Origin: Anseongella ginsenosidimutans
Lineage (GTDB): Bacteria; Bacteroidota; Bacteroidia; Sphingobacteriales; Sphingobacteriaceae
Direction of reading: 5' to 3'
DNA length: 64,000 nucleotides
NCBI RefSeq assembly: GCF_008033235.1
Contig: NZ_CP042432.1
Coordinates: forward strand, 1,488,001-1,552,000
Numbering within the stretch: the stretch's first letter is position 1; each line of letters begins with the position of its first letter. The notes under the pieces were generated by a model, which saw only the letters and a list, made by a program, of their open reading frames with translations, ran no database searches and was not told the DNA's origin. A program made the position numbers and the translations under genes. Positions 9,305 through 18,714 of this stretch are shown piece after piece.

Positions 9305-10057
9305 CTACTTGGTAAAGTAAAAGCAGCCGCAGCCGTAAACCTGTTTGCTGAGCAGGGTTTCGCCGGGGTCTGTTACCAGCCCTCCGTCCTCTTCGTCTTC
9401 AGGAATGAGCGCGAACTCCTTCAGCGTTAAGCCGGGAAACAAACCCAATGCCTGTTGTTTGGTATAGATCCGGTGGGCGTTAAAGAAGATCCGGCTTTCA
9501 TGCCCGACGGGGACCACCATGAGCAGGTGCCCTCCGGGGGCCAGTACACGCTCCAGTTCGGCGGCTGCCTTGATGTCCCCGTCGTAATCCATTTGGTCGC
9601 CGTAACGGCCCAGGCCGATATGTTCCAGGGTATGCATGCAGGAAAGCGATCTGACGGAATTGCTTTCGAAGGGCAGCGCCAGCAGGTCTGCCGGCAGGGA
9701 ACGGAGATCGTCTAACTCCAGGCGGGCCGGGCGGTAATCGTAAAAATCAACCGGGATAAAGGCCGATAATAAGGAGCAGAAATGAAGCGTGGAAGAGATA
9801 TCAATATGCTTTTCAGGATTGACCCGGCGCAGAATGCGTGCCGCCCATGCGGGATGGTAAATATAATGCCGGTCGAAGCCGGTATAACTGGTGTTATCAT
9901 CAAGACATGGATAAAAATCTGCTTCATCAAGTGTGAAACGCTTGCCGGCAGCGCCTTCCAGTTCCTTCAACCTGCTGAATTCCTCCAGGAACGCAGCGGG
10001 CAGCTGTTGCTTTTTTGCTTTGTTCCCCTTGAGCAGCCTTTTAAATTTTCTGAACAT
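9305..10057 (-). CDS. DUF268 family protein, methyltransferase-like
   Basis: 250 aa. It has the DUF268 signature HTLEHIGLGRYGD at about residues 144-156 and a following segment ELERVLAPGGHLLMVVPVG that looks like the post-motif-II part of SAM methyltransferases. Upstream, YHPAWAARILRRVNPEKHIDISS replaces a classic glycine-rich motif I. DUF268 proteins are frequent in polysaccharide clusters, but their activity is not established. It lies 24 nt downstream of coordinate 9280 of the fucosyltransferase gene and is transcribed in the same direction. Confidence 0.75.
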   Translation of the reverse strand: MFRKFKRLLKGNKAKKQQLPAAFLEEFSRLKELEGAAGKRFTLDEADFYPCLDDNTSYTGFDRHYIYHPAWAARILRRVNPEKHIDISSTLHFCSLLSAFIPVDFYDYRPARLELDDLRSLPADLLALPFESNSVRSLSCMHTLEHIGLGRYGDQMDYDGDIKAAAELERVLAPGGHLLMVVPVGHESRIFFNAHRIYTKQQALGLFPGLTLKEFALIPEDEEDGGLVTDPGETLLSKQVYGCGCFYFTK

Positions 10058-10090
10058 GACATAAATAATTAAATAGCGCTTAACACAGCG

Positions 10091-11266
10091 CTAACCCTCT
10101 CCAAGCAGTAGTTTTCGGTAGGCTGCCGAGAAGTTCCCCGAGCCGAAACGCTCGCGTGCAAACTGCCTGGCATTGCCGCTGAATTCCGCCAGTATTTTTC
10201 TATTCTCCGAAAGATAAGTTATCTGCCGGACAAAATCCTTCACGATCTGTTCCGCATTTTCATGGTTTTCTACCAGGAATCCGTTCCGGTATTTGTCAGC
10301 CGATAGGTAAGCCGGCGTTTCGCCTACGGCTGTGGTGACAGGCACTACTCCATGGCTCATTCCTTCCATGATCACCAGCGGCATGCCTTCCCGCCAGGAA
10401 GTGAGGAGGATCAGGTGCGCTTTCTCATAAAAGGCGAAGAGGGTGTCCCGTCTGGAGATCTCTCCCGCTATCCGGACATTGGAGGGAACCGGGCCGGGCA
10501 GGCCGGCGAAATCGCCGATCATGATAAATTCTGCCCCCGGGAGCCGGTGTAAACATTCGCGGGCGATCTCCACGAACAGTTCAGGCCTTTTTTCCGGTGC
10601 GTTACGTGATACAAACAGGATCTGCAGCTTTCCGCTAAAGTCTTTCGCCGGTATTTGTTCCGGGACATGCACCTGGTTGGGAATGATCCTGAAACGGTCC
10701 AGGAATTCTTCGGGAATACCGTGCCGGCGATAAAATTCGCGGAAATCATTTTTGGTCTTTTCCCCGATGACAACGCGTGTATTCATCCGCCGGACATGAG
10801 GGAGGCTATACACTTCCGGCCCGTTCGGATCATAGGTGAACGCATGTATCAGATCGACCACTTTTACATGGTCTTTCATAAAGGGGACCAGTTCATAGAA
10901 GAACCGGCTGTGACAACCAAAGACAACCGGATGCCGGTGGCTATTTAGGATTTCGGCCATCTTTTTCAGCATAAAGCGTTTGAAAGAGGGTTTTTCCGTC
11001 CACCTGTCTAATGGAATGGCGGAGGAATATCGCCGGAATTCCTCTTTAAAGCCGTCGTTCGGTGATCTTTCGGTGAGAAAACATACGGGTTTGGCATCTC
11101 TTACCGCCCGGAGAATATCGGCATGCACCCGTTCCCCTCCGCCTACGGACCAGAACGGGAAGAAAAAGAATAAATTTCTGTTGCGTAAGTTCCAGGCGAT
11201 GACCGGATACCTCAGAAGCGCCCTGAGGTTTTCCAGTTTCCTGTTCAATACCGAAAGACGTACCAT
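10091..11266 (-). CDS. Glycosyltransferase family 4
   Basis: 391 aa, GT-B fold. The C-terminal half has the retaining GT4 core with KLQILFVSRNAPEKRPELF (donor-domain start) and the E-x7-E motif in REGMPLVIMEGMSHGVVPV. The N-terminal segment FPFWSVGGGERVHADI is the acceptor-side glycine-rich loop. It lies 3 nt after the next upstream glycosyltransferase gene and is part of the same minus-strand transcription unit. Donor unknown. Confidence 0.9.
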   Translation of the reverse strand: MVRLSVLNRKLENLRALLRYPVIAWNLRNRNLFFFFPFWSVGGGERVHADILRAVRDAKPVCFLTERSPNDGFKEEFRRYSSAIPLDRWTEKPSFKRFMLKKMAEILNSHRHPVVFGCHSRFFYELVPFMKDHVKVVDLIHAFTYDPNGPEVYSLPHVRRMNTRVVIGEKTKNDFREFYRRHGIPEEFLDRFRIIPNQVHVPEQIPAKDFSGKLQILFVSRNAPEKRPELFVEIARECLHRLPGAEFIMIGDFAGLPGPVPSNVRIAGEISRRDTLFAFYEKAHLILLTSWREGMPLVIMEGMSHGVVPVTTAVGETPAYLSADKYRNGFLVENHENAEQIVKDFVRQITYLSENRKILAEFSGNARQFARERFGSGNFSAAYRKLLLGEG

Positions 11267-11269
11267 ATA

Positions 11270-12445
11270 TTATACTCCGAATATCTCATCCAGCTCCTGA
11301 TAGCAACGATTCTTTTCAAAATGGCTGAAAAACATCGCCGCTGCTAAGTTAACCTGTTCCTGGTAAAATCCGGTATTTGCCAGCAGGGCGGAAATGTTCC
11401 GGGCGAAATCCTGCGGGTCGTCAGCGGCAAGGCAACCGTTGTTGATCTTGTCGGGCAGGCCGTCGGTACCGCGGGTTGTACATACCACCGGCAAGCCGTG
11501 CGAAATGGCCTCCACCACTTTTATCTTGGTCCCGGTGCCGCTGAGGATGGGGCAAACAGCGGCCTTCGACTGATCGTAGTATTCTCCGATATTTTCTGCA
11601 AAGGGTATTTTGATCACGTTCGGGTGATCGGCTGCATGTGAGCTGATCTTGCCGACCACGCAGATACGTACCTGTTCCGGAAGCCTGGGATGGACTTCCT
11701 TAAAGAACCAGTCGGCAGCGATCAGGTTATGGGGATTGTCGCTGGCGACATAAATAAGGTCGTAGGGCCTGCCTGCTGTATTTGCCGGCAGCGGCACAGC
11801 CGGAGCATCCAGCATGGGCGGTACCCACCTGACATTCCCCTGGCAAAACCGGCTGAACAAGTATTGTTCGTCAACCGATATCGTCCATATTTCATCAAAT
11901 ATTCTCAGGCGGCTGATCTCTTCCTCAAAAAACGGCCCCAGTTGAAAGTGCTTATTTTGCCGGCATTGGGAGGTCATGAAGTCATGGGTATCGATGATTG
12001 TCCTTGCCTTGCTGAAAGACCGAATGTCATGGATAAGCTCCGCCCAATAAATATAGCTGATAATAATGTAATCATATTCGTTTTGCCGTACCAGTTCGCG
12101 GAACGTTGACCGTGAGTACCAGGTCGCATGGCTGTGCATTCCAATTTGACTTTTATCGAACTTCTTCCGGTAAGGGATCTGGTGTATCTTGTAGTTGAAA
12201 AAATAATCGATCAGGTTGTTCTTCTCCGGCTTTTTTTCCATCAACCGGATATCTCCGGCAAGCTTGCTCCTCCGGAAGGCTTCGACGTCTTCGCTGTTCC
12301 AAGGACTCAGCCAAAGATCCGTACTCATAAGATCCGCCGCAAGTTTCCTGTCCCTGAAATACTGAAGCAACTGAAGCGCTCTTGTTTTGTTCCCGGCGTT
12401 TCTTTCCAGGGGGTTTTCGGGGAAGAAATACAATACTTTTTTCAT
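11270..12445 (-). CDS. Glycosyltransferase family 4 (tandem paralogue A)
   Basis: 391 aa GT-B protein. The N-terminus KKVLYFFPENPLERNAGNK has the glycine-containing acceptor loop; the C-terminal domain has GTGTKIKVVEAISHGLPVVCT with the GT4-type Glu. The neighbouring gene at 12487-13662 has the same length and nearly the same motifs, so the two arose by tandem duplication and have diverged substantially. They probably add related sugars at successive positions. Confidence 0.88.
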   Translation of the reverse strand: MKKVLYFFPENPLERNAGNKTRALQLLQYFRDRKLAADLMSTDLWLSPWNSEDVEAFRRSKLAGDIRLMEKKPEKNNLIDYFFNYKIHQIPYRKKFDKSQIGMHSHATWYSRSTFRELVRQNEYDYIIISYIYWAELIHDIRSFSKARTIIDTHDFMTSQCRQNKHFQLGPFFEEEISRLRIFDEIWTISVDEQYLFSRFCQGNVRWVPPMLDAPAVPLPANTAGRPYDLIYVASDNPHNLIAADWFFKEVHPRLPEQVRICVVGKISSHAADHPNVIKIPFAENIGEYYDQSKAAVCPILSGTGTKIKVVEAISHGLPVVCTTRGTDGLPDKINNGCLAADDPQDFARNISALLANTGFYQEQVNLAAAMFFSHFEKNRCYQELDEIFGV

Positions 12446-12486
12446 ACAAACCGTAACGGTAGTGATCGCTGAATCATTACAACCAA

Positions 12487-13662
12487 TTAGGAATCGAAGG
12501 CTTTATCGAGTATCCCCCGGCATTTTTCCGTGCTGAAGTGACTCGAGAATAACGCGGTCGCAAGCCTGCTTTGTTTAGTGTACAGAGCCGGATCCTGCAG
12601 CAGGGAGATGATATGCTTTGCGAACCGGCCGGGATCGTCACTTACCAGGCAGCCGTTCCGGCTTTTATTCGGCAGTCCGTCAATCCCCCGTTGCGTGCAT
12701 ACGACCGGTAAACCGTAGGACAATGCTTCCACTACTTTCACTTTCACTCCCGTGCCTCCGAACATGGGGCACAGCGCCACCACCGACTGCCGGTAAAATT
12801 CATCCAGATCTTCTGCAAAAAATATTTTTGTGACATTCCGATACTCGCCGACATGCTGGTTGATCCGGCCTATGACACACAGCCGCACCTGTTCCGGAAG
12901 CCGCGGATGGACTTCGTCGAAAAACCATTTGGCGGCTCTCACATTATGTGGATTGTCGCTGGCCACATAGATCAGGTCGAATTTTTTGGGAACCGCCGGG
13001 CCGGGGAGATCTGCCAAAGGAGGGTCGAGCATTAAGGGGACCAGTCTTACCTTGTCACCGCAGAACTGGCTGAACAGGTAGCGTTCCTCCGTGGATATGG
13101 CCCAGACTTCGTCAAAGAGGGACATTCGCCTTATTTCGTCCTCAAATGTTGCTCCCAAAGCACCGTCGCCGGCAGGCAGCAGCTGATCGGTGATAAAATC
13201 GTGGGTGTCAATGATCGTCTTCGATCCAGCGGTAAGTTCCTTGTTGCTTATCAGATGGTGCCAGTACACATAACTGATAAGAATATAGTCATAATGCTTG
13301 CTTTTAAGCAGCTGCTCAAAAGCGGTCTGAATATGATAATTACTGTGTACCGGTATAGCGCTTTTTCCCGGGTCGGTTTTGCGCTGGTACCGGAGCTGGT
13401 GTCTTTTATAGGAAAAGAGATAGCTGAAAAGGTTTTTCTTTGGCGGTTTTCTGGATAATACATGGACATTGCTGACAAGTCCGCTTTCAGATAAGGCCGC
13501 TGCATCCTTTTCGCTCCAAATGCTGGTCCAGGGGCTTACGCTTACGAAATCGACTTCCATATTCCTTGTCCTGAAATAGTGAAGCAGCTGTAATACCCGG
13601 GTCTTGTTGCCCGAATTTTTCTCCAGCGGATTCTCAGGGAAGAAAAACAGTACCTTTTTCAT
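12487..13662 (-). CDS. Glycosyltransferase family 4 (tandem paralogue B)
   Basis: 391 aa, paralogue of the gene at 11270-12445. It shares KKVLFFFPENPLEKNSGNK at the start and GTGVKVKVVEALSYGLPVVCT in the donor-binding domain. Its ATG overlaps the stop of the upstream bifunctional glycosyltransferase (13659-13662), so the two are translationally coupled. Donor and acceptor are unknown. Confidence 0.88.
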   Translation of the reverse strand: MKKVLFFFPENPLEKNSGNKTRVLQLLHYFRTRNMEVDFVSVSPWTSIWSEKDAAALSESGLVSNVHVLSRKPPKKNLFSYLFSYKRHQLRYQRKTDPGKSAIPVHSNYHIQTAFEQLLKSKHYDYILISYVYWHHLISNKELTAGSKTIIDTHDFITDQLLPAGDGALGATFEDEIRRMSLFDEVWAISTEERYLFSQFCGDKVRLVPLMLDPPLADLPGPAVPKKFDLIYVASDNPHNVRAAKWFFDEVHPRLPEQVRLCVIGRINQHVGEYRNVTKIFFAEDLDEFYRQSVVALCPMFGGTGVKVKVVEALSYGLPVVCTQRGIDGLPNKSRNGCLVSDDPGRFAKHIISLLQDPALYTKQSRLATALFSSHFSTEKCRGILDKAFDS

Positions 13663-15686
13663 GCCGATTCATTTGATGGCAGCAGGGATGAAAGCGCTTT
13701 CTGAACAGTGAGGGAGATGGTTTCGGGACTGAAGGGTTTTAATGCTTCGGCGGACTGCATGCGGAGTTGTTTCCATAGCGCTTCATCCGTATACAATCGA
13801 AGTGTCTCCCGGGCAAAAGCCTCTGCATCTCCGGCGATCAGCAAATGTTTTTCGTGGATAAGCCCCATGCCTTCCGCGCCGATGGCGGTGGTAACGGCGG
13901 GCAGGCCGTATTCGAAACTTTGGCCTATTTTTCCTTTCATTCCTGCGCCGTAACGGAGGGGGGCTACGAAAATACGGGCGGCGTTGAAATAAGGGGCGAC
14001 ATCTTCCGCGTAGCCGGGAACGTGTACCCGGGAAGATTTACAGGCTAGTACTTCATCGGAAGGATCGCTTCCCAGCAGGATGAGTTCCATTTCCGCGCGA
14101 TGCTTCCATACCAGGGGCATGATCGTATGGCAAAGCCAGGTGGCTGCGTCTACATTGGGAAGGTGCTTATAGCTGCCAATGAACAGCAGCCCGCTCCGCC
14201 TGTGGAAGTCCTCCGGTGTGGGTCTTATGACATGAATGTTGGGTATCACACAAGTATTTGGAATGCCTTTCGACTGCAATTCCTGCTCCTCCTCATGCGT
14301 GATGCAGACAGTAAGCTGTGCTTTGGCGGCGATGGCCGTCTCCAGTACACGGTAGCGCCGGGCCTGTTTTGCCAGTTTGGGCTGATCGGGAAAGAGCTTT
14401 GAAGCACGTTCAAGGCGAATATAGTGCAGGTCAACGGTATCGTATATCCATTTGAGCCGGGAATTGTGCCGGAAAAGATATTTATACTTAGCATTATGTT
14501 CCGGGCGGCATATCCAGGCAATGCCGGCCTCACGGGCCGCCCCTTTTATTTCCCTTAAAAATTGTTTCCGTTCCGCGGATTGGTGAAGCACTTCAACACC
14601 CAGGCTGTTAAGTTGTGTAAGGTAAGGTTCGGGCGCTGCGCCGTCGTCGGGCAGAAAAATAAGGTGATATCCCAATGACCGGAAAATTTGGATCAATCGG
14701 TAGATCCGGTTGGAGCCCGAGTCCCGGTCATGAAAAGGAACATTGCTGTCAATGATCAGCAGGGTCTTGCCGGAAGGGGGATATTTTTGGGACCTCCGGT
14801 AAAAGGGAAAGCGGCATTCCCGGACGAGCTGTTTCAGCATGGACGGCAAGGAACGTTTGCGAATGTAAAATAAGTTGCCGCTGTTCAGGAGCAGGGTAAA
14901 GAAAAGAGGCCAGGAGAAGCTTTTGCCCTTGCTGGCCTGGTACTTTTTCACCAGCCGCCTGATAAATTTTGCTGTTTCCGGCGGGGTGAGCGGGTGGTCC
15001 TGGAAATGCTTCAGCATATCAATGCGTTGCTGAGCCGGGTCTTCCGGGTGGCGGCTTGTATAGCTTTCACGATGGATTCGGTGTTCCACCAGCACTTTTG
15101 GGGTATAACCTAGTTTCCCGGTACAGGCGGCCGTATAGGCGAGCCACCAGTCATAATAAATGAGGTCGTTAAAGGGGGGCAGGATGGATAAAAGCTCCCT
15201 GCGCATCATACTGGCATGTCCGGACACGCAGTTCTGGAAAAGAAAGCGTTCCGGCCTTTGTCCTTCCACAAAGCGATGCAGGCGATGGACCGTTTTCCCG
15301 GTCGCCTTTCCTTTTTCGTCGATATAGGCGGAGTCATGATAGATGAGCAGGCGATCCCCGATCACCTGTTCCAGCACGGCGATCTTATCAGGGTGCCAGA
15401 CATCGTCCTGGTCGGACAGCGCGATCAACTCTCCCCGGCATAAAGAAAGTATTTTTAGGAAATTAGCGTGTAAACCGATATTCCTATCGTTCCGGAATAG
15501 CCGGATGCGGCTGTCCTGATCCCTGAATGCTTCCAGTATCCGCATGGTGCCGTCGGTAGAGGCGTCGTCGACGATCACCACCTCGAGCGAAGGATAGCGT
15601 TGACCAAGTATGGAGTCCAGCTGCTCCTTCAAATGAGTTTCCCCGTTATAGGTACACATTGCAATTGAAACAAGCGGTTTTGCCAT
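13659..15686 (-). CDS. Bifunctional glycosyltransferase, GT2-GT4 fusion
   Basis: 675 aa with two catalytic domains. Residues about 1-280 are a GT2 domain (SIAMCTYNGETHLKEQLDS, VVIVDDASTDGT, ALSDQDDVWHPDK). From about residue 305 a second, GT4-like GT-B domain begins (KTLLIIDSNVPFHDRDSG) and ends with RYGAGMKGKIGQSFEYGLPAVT. Such fusions let one protein add two consecutive sugars. It lies 1 nt after the upstream gene and overlaps the downstream one by 4 nt. The specificity is unknown. Confidence 0.88.
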   Translation of the reverse strand: MAKPLVSIAMCTYNGETHLKEQLDSILGQRYPSLEVVIVDDASTDGTMRILEAFRDQDSRIRLFRNDRNIGLHANFLKILSLCRGELIALSDQDDVWHPDKIAVLEQVIGDRLLIYHDSAYIDEKGKATGKTVHRLHRFVEGQRPERFLFQNCVSGHASMMRRELLSILPPFNDLIYYDWWLAYTAACTGKLGYTPKVLVEHRIHRESYTSRHPEDPAQQRIDMLKHFQDHPLTPPETAKFIRRLVKKYQASKGKSFSWPLFFTLLLNSGNLFYIRKRSLPSMLKQLVRECRFPFYRRSQKYPPSGKTLLIIDSNVPFHDRDSGSNRIYRLIQIFRSLGYHLIFLPDDGAAPEPYLTQLNSLGVEVLHQSAERKQFLREIKGAAREAGIAWICRPEHNAKYKYLFRHNSRLKWIYDTVDLHYIRLERASKLFPDQPKLAKQARRYRVLETAIAAKAQLTVCITHEEEQELQSKGIPNTCVIPNIHVIRPTPEDFHRRSGLLFIGSYKHLPNVDAATWLCHTIMPLVWKHRAEMELILLGSDPSDEVLACKSSRVHVPGYAEDVAPYFNAARIFVAPLRYGAGMKGKIGQSFEYGLPAVTTAIGAEGMGLIHEKHLLIAGDAEAFARETLRLYTDEALWKQLRMQSAEALKPFSPETISLTVQKALSSLLPSNESA

Positions 15687-15687
15687 A

Positions 15688-16491
15688 CTATTTCAATCGT
15701 TTTTTTAATCCGTGCCACATGCGAGAGAAAAACAGGAACAGGCCGTTTCCCGCCATCCGGCCCGCCCGGGACCCGGATAGGTAAAAGCTGGTGTTCGTCG
15801 TTTGTATCCAGCGGCTGCGAAAGAGCGTATTGTATTTTTTGATCAGCGCTCTTCTGATCGATCTGAATTGCCCGTCCGGATTTCCGCGGCTCTTGTGCGT
15901 AAGGTGAAAGTCCACCACATAGGCATTGTATCCTCTCATGGCCGCCTGGAGGCATATATCCGTTCCGTAGAGATGGAAGCCCCTGAGGTTGTTCGACAAG
16001 GCCAGCATAGCCTCGTTTTTGACCAGGATGAAATTTTCATCCAGGCTATGCACCTTTTCCGGAAACTTTCCCTTGGATTGCGTTAAGCCGCCCGGGTAAG
16101 AGATCCTGTATACGATATAGTTGGGACCGGCGGCCCCTGCATTCCCGCACAGCCCCCATTGAGGGTCGAGCGCGTCCAGCTCCGCCAACCTCTGCTCCAG
16201 CGCATCGCGTTTATCAAAATTCAGCAGCACATCCTGGTGGCACAGAATGATGTATTTCCCCCGGGCTTTTCTTAGGAAGCAGTTGAGTCCCGCGAATGCA
16301 TCATAGCTGTTGCCGTGTGTATTGTCAATGTACAAATACTCACAGGATGCGGGATTGAACCCGGCTTCCAGGAAGGATGCCACCATTTCAAAATATTCGT
16401 CCTTTTTAGACACCAGCGTGCAGATGGAATACCGGAAAGAATAATGCTCTTCCTTACCGATTTCCTGAAGAAAGGAATACGCATTATTCAT
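15688..16491 (-). CDS. Glycosyltransferase-like protein (GT2 fold)
   Basis: 267 aa. It starts with FRYSICTLVSKKDEYFEM and has a GT-A-like middle with YLYIDNTHGNSYDAFAGLN and KYIILCHQDVLL, where the HQD takes the place of the usual DXD. A later GTDICLQAAMRGY resembles the GT2 acceptor-site ED motif region. It overlaps the end of the upstream ABC exporter gene by 8 nt. Catalytic activity is likely but the metal site is atypical. Confidence 0.75.
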   Translation of the reverse strand: MNNAYSFLQEIGKEEHYSFRYSICTLVSKKDEYFEMVASFLEAGFNPASCEYLYIDNTHGNSYDAFAGLNCFLRKARGKYIILCHQDVLLNFDKRDALEQRLAELDALDPQWGLCGNAGAAGPNYIVYRISYPGGLTQSKGKFPEKVHSLDENFILVKNEAMLALSNNLRGFHLYGTDICLQAAMRGYNAYVVDFHLTHKSRGNPDGQFRSIRRALIKKYNTLFRSRWIQTTNTSFYLSGSRAGRMAGNGLFLFFSRMWHGLKKRLK

Positions 16492-18307
16492 TGCCCACCT
16501 GTTGCATTTCTATCAGTCGCTTGTACAATCCCCGTCGCTCCATCAGCTGTTGATGATTGCCTTCTTCCACCACTTGTCCTTCGGCCAGCACCAGGATATG
16601 ATCGGCTTTCTGAATGGTGCTGAGCCGGTGGGCGATCACCAGCGAAGTCCGGTTCTTCATTAAATTGTTCAAGGCTTCCTGCACCAGCTTTTCCGATTCG
16701 GTATCCAGGGCGGAAGTGGCTTCATCAAGCAGCAGGATAGGTGGGTTTTTCAATACCGCCCGCGCTATACAGATACGTTGTTTCTGCCCGCCGGAAAGTT
16801 TTACGCCGCGGTCGCCGATATTGGTTTGGTAACCGTTTTCCGTTTCTATGATAAAATCATGTGCATTGGCTATGCGGGCGGCAGCTTCTACTTGTTCCTG
16901 GTTGGCTTCCAGCTTTCCGAAGGCGATATTGTTGAAAATGGTGTCGTTAAACAATACCGATTCCTGGTTCACAATGCCCATCAGCGCCCGCAGGGAGTCC
17001 ATCTTAACTAGTTGAATATCTTTTCCGTCCAGCAGGATACGGCCCTCGCCGGGCTCTATAAAGCGGGGGATCAGATCCATCAGCGTAGATTTACCGCCGC
17101 CGGAAGGCCCAACCAGGGCAACCATTTTACCTTTTGGAATTTGCAGGTTTATATTTTTAAGTACTGGCCGGGAAGGGTAGGAGAAGGAAACATTTTCCAG
17201 CTTAAGGGCCTCATGGAATCCGGCGACAGCCACTGCTTGCGGATGATCACGGATGGCGGGTTCTTCATCCACCAGGCTCAGCACCCGTTCGCCTGCGGCG
17301 ATGCCGGAGTGAATATTGCTGAACGATTCGGTCAGCGCTTTGGCGGGACGCATTACCTGTGAGAAGATACCGATATAGGCAATAAAGTCGGCGGCACTTA
17401 GGTTGGATTCTCCTTCCAGTACCAGCTGTCCGCCGTACAAAACAATGATGGCCACCATTACTACGCCCAAAAACTCCGAAACGGGTGAACCTAATTGCTG
17501 CCTGCGGGCCATCCGTCGTCCCAGGCTTGAATATCGTACATTTTCATCGTCGAATTTTTTCTTCGTAAACTGAGTGGCATTAAAGGCTTTGATGATCTTA
17601 ATGCCGGAGAGTGCTTCATCCAGCAGGCTGATCATTTGCCCGTAAAGCTGCTGGGATTGGGTAGCCTGTTGCTTCAGCCGTTTTACGATGATCGAAATGA
17701 CAAAAGCCGAAACCGGGATCACCAGCATGGAGAACAGCGTGAGCTTGGCCGAGATCGAGAAAAGCATGAACAGGTAGGCAAACAACTGCAGCGGTTCCTT
17801 AAAGACAACCTGCAGGGTAGCGGTTACCGAGAACTGAACAACCTGTACATCGGCGGATATTTTTGATATAATGTCGCCTTTCCGCTGGTTGCTGAAGTAG
17901 CCGGTATGAAGGTCCATGACATTATTAAAAACGGTTCTTCTCAGGTTCAAAAGCGTATGGATCTTCAGGTTTTCCATGATCCGCTGTGAAATATACCGGA
18001 ACACATTGGCGAACAGTACCGAAACGACAATGGTGGCGCAGACGATCTTAAGGGCTCCCAGGGTCCCGTATGCCTCTACGGCGCGCTGCGAATAATAGGA
18101 AAGGTATCCCACGACGTCCGTCCAGCTTTCCGGCCTGGGCACCGGCTCCGCATCGGCTCCGCTGTTAAAAAGGGTGGTCAGCAGGGGCGCCAGCAGGGCC
18201 AGATTCAGCGTGGCGAAAACGACCGTAAGCAGCATGCATAGTACGTACGGAATCGCGAACTTCTCAATGGGCCTGGCGAAAGATAATAGTCTGAAATACG
18301 TCTTCAT
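16484..18307 (-). CDS. MsbA-like ABC exporter, fused permease and ATPase
   Basis: 607 aa half-transporter. Six transmembrane segments lie in residues about 20-330, followed by an ATPase domain with Walker A GPSGGGKST, signature LSGGQKQR and Walker B ILLLDEATSALD, and the H-loop in IAHRLST. The length and arrangement match MsbA-type lipid A or glycolipid flippases. As the first gene of the run of minus-strand glycan genes it probably flips a lipid-linked glycan or lipid across the inner membrane; a general multidrug role cannot be excluded. It is a dimer in known members. Confidence 0.88.
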   Translation of the reverse strand: MKTYFRLLSFARPIEKFAIPYVLCMLLTVVFATLNLALLAPLLTTLFNSGADAEPVPRPESWTDVVGYLSYYSQRAVEAYGTLGALKIVCATIVVSVLFANVFRYISQRIMENLKIHTLLNLRRTVFNNVMDLHTGYFSNQRKGDIISKISADVQVVQFSVTATLQVVFKEPLQLFAYLFMLFSISAKLTLFSMLVIPVSAFVISIIVKRLKQQATQSQQLYGQMISLLDEALSGIKIIKAFNATQFTKKKFDDENVRYSSLGRRMARRQQLGSPVSEFLGVVMVAIIVLYGGQLVLEGESNLSAADFIAYIGIFSQVMRPAKALTESFSNIHSGIAAGERVLSLVDEEPAIRDHPQAVAVAGFHEALKLENVSFSYPSRPVLKNINLQIPKGKMVALVGPSGGGKSTLMDLIPRFIEPGEGRILLDGKDIQLVKMDSLRALMGIVNQESVLFNDTIFNNIAFGKLEANQEQVEAAARIANAHDFIIETENGYQTNIGDRGVKLSGGQKQRICIARAVLKNPPILLLDEATSALDTESEKLVQEALNNLMKNRTSLVIAHRLSTIQKADHILVLAEGQVVEEGNHQQLMERRGLYKRLIEMQQVGNE

Positions 18308-18714
18308 CTAATAAGTTAATTCTGCAAAGCTATCAATTTAAGGCGAAAAGCGCTCGGCCCGCCGCCCGCGCTTAACCCCGGCCCGCCGCCCGCGCCGCCC
18401 CGGCCTGTCTGCTCTCGCTCAGGCGATCCTTGCGGCATAGCCACGAGGATCAACATCGCTCGTTTCGGACAGGCCGGGGCTTGGGCGCGGGCTTTGTCCA
18501 TCGCGCTGTCGCGGTTTGCCCAGCCGTGTTTTGTTCGGGCGCGCTGTGCAGCCCGGGCCTGGCTCAGTTCGGCCACAGCATTCCTGCGGCCGGGCGTGGT
18601 AATCGCGGCGCTCGCGCCGCGCCCAATGGAAATCTGGCGGGCCCGGAAGTCGTTATTTCGCGAAACAATTCTTATTTTTGAAACACAGCGCGGTTTGAAT
18701 AGAAAACAGGCATT
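18308..18714. other. GC-rich gene-free stretch with a large inverted repeat
   Basis: No credible gene in 407 nt. Bases about 18350-18650 are far richer in G+C than the flanks. An imperfect inverted repeat of about 22 bp (18388-18409 with 18468-18492) contains a perfect 12-bp core CCCCGGCCTGTC/GACAGGCCGGGG, with a loop holding GATCCT/AGGATC. A second palindrome CGCGGCGC-tc-GCGCCGCG lies at 18604-18621. Open frames here have no family features. It may be a repeat or mobile palindromic element, or a foreign insertion. Confidence 0.6.
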
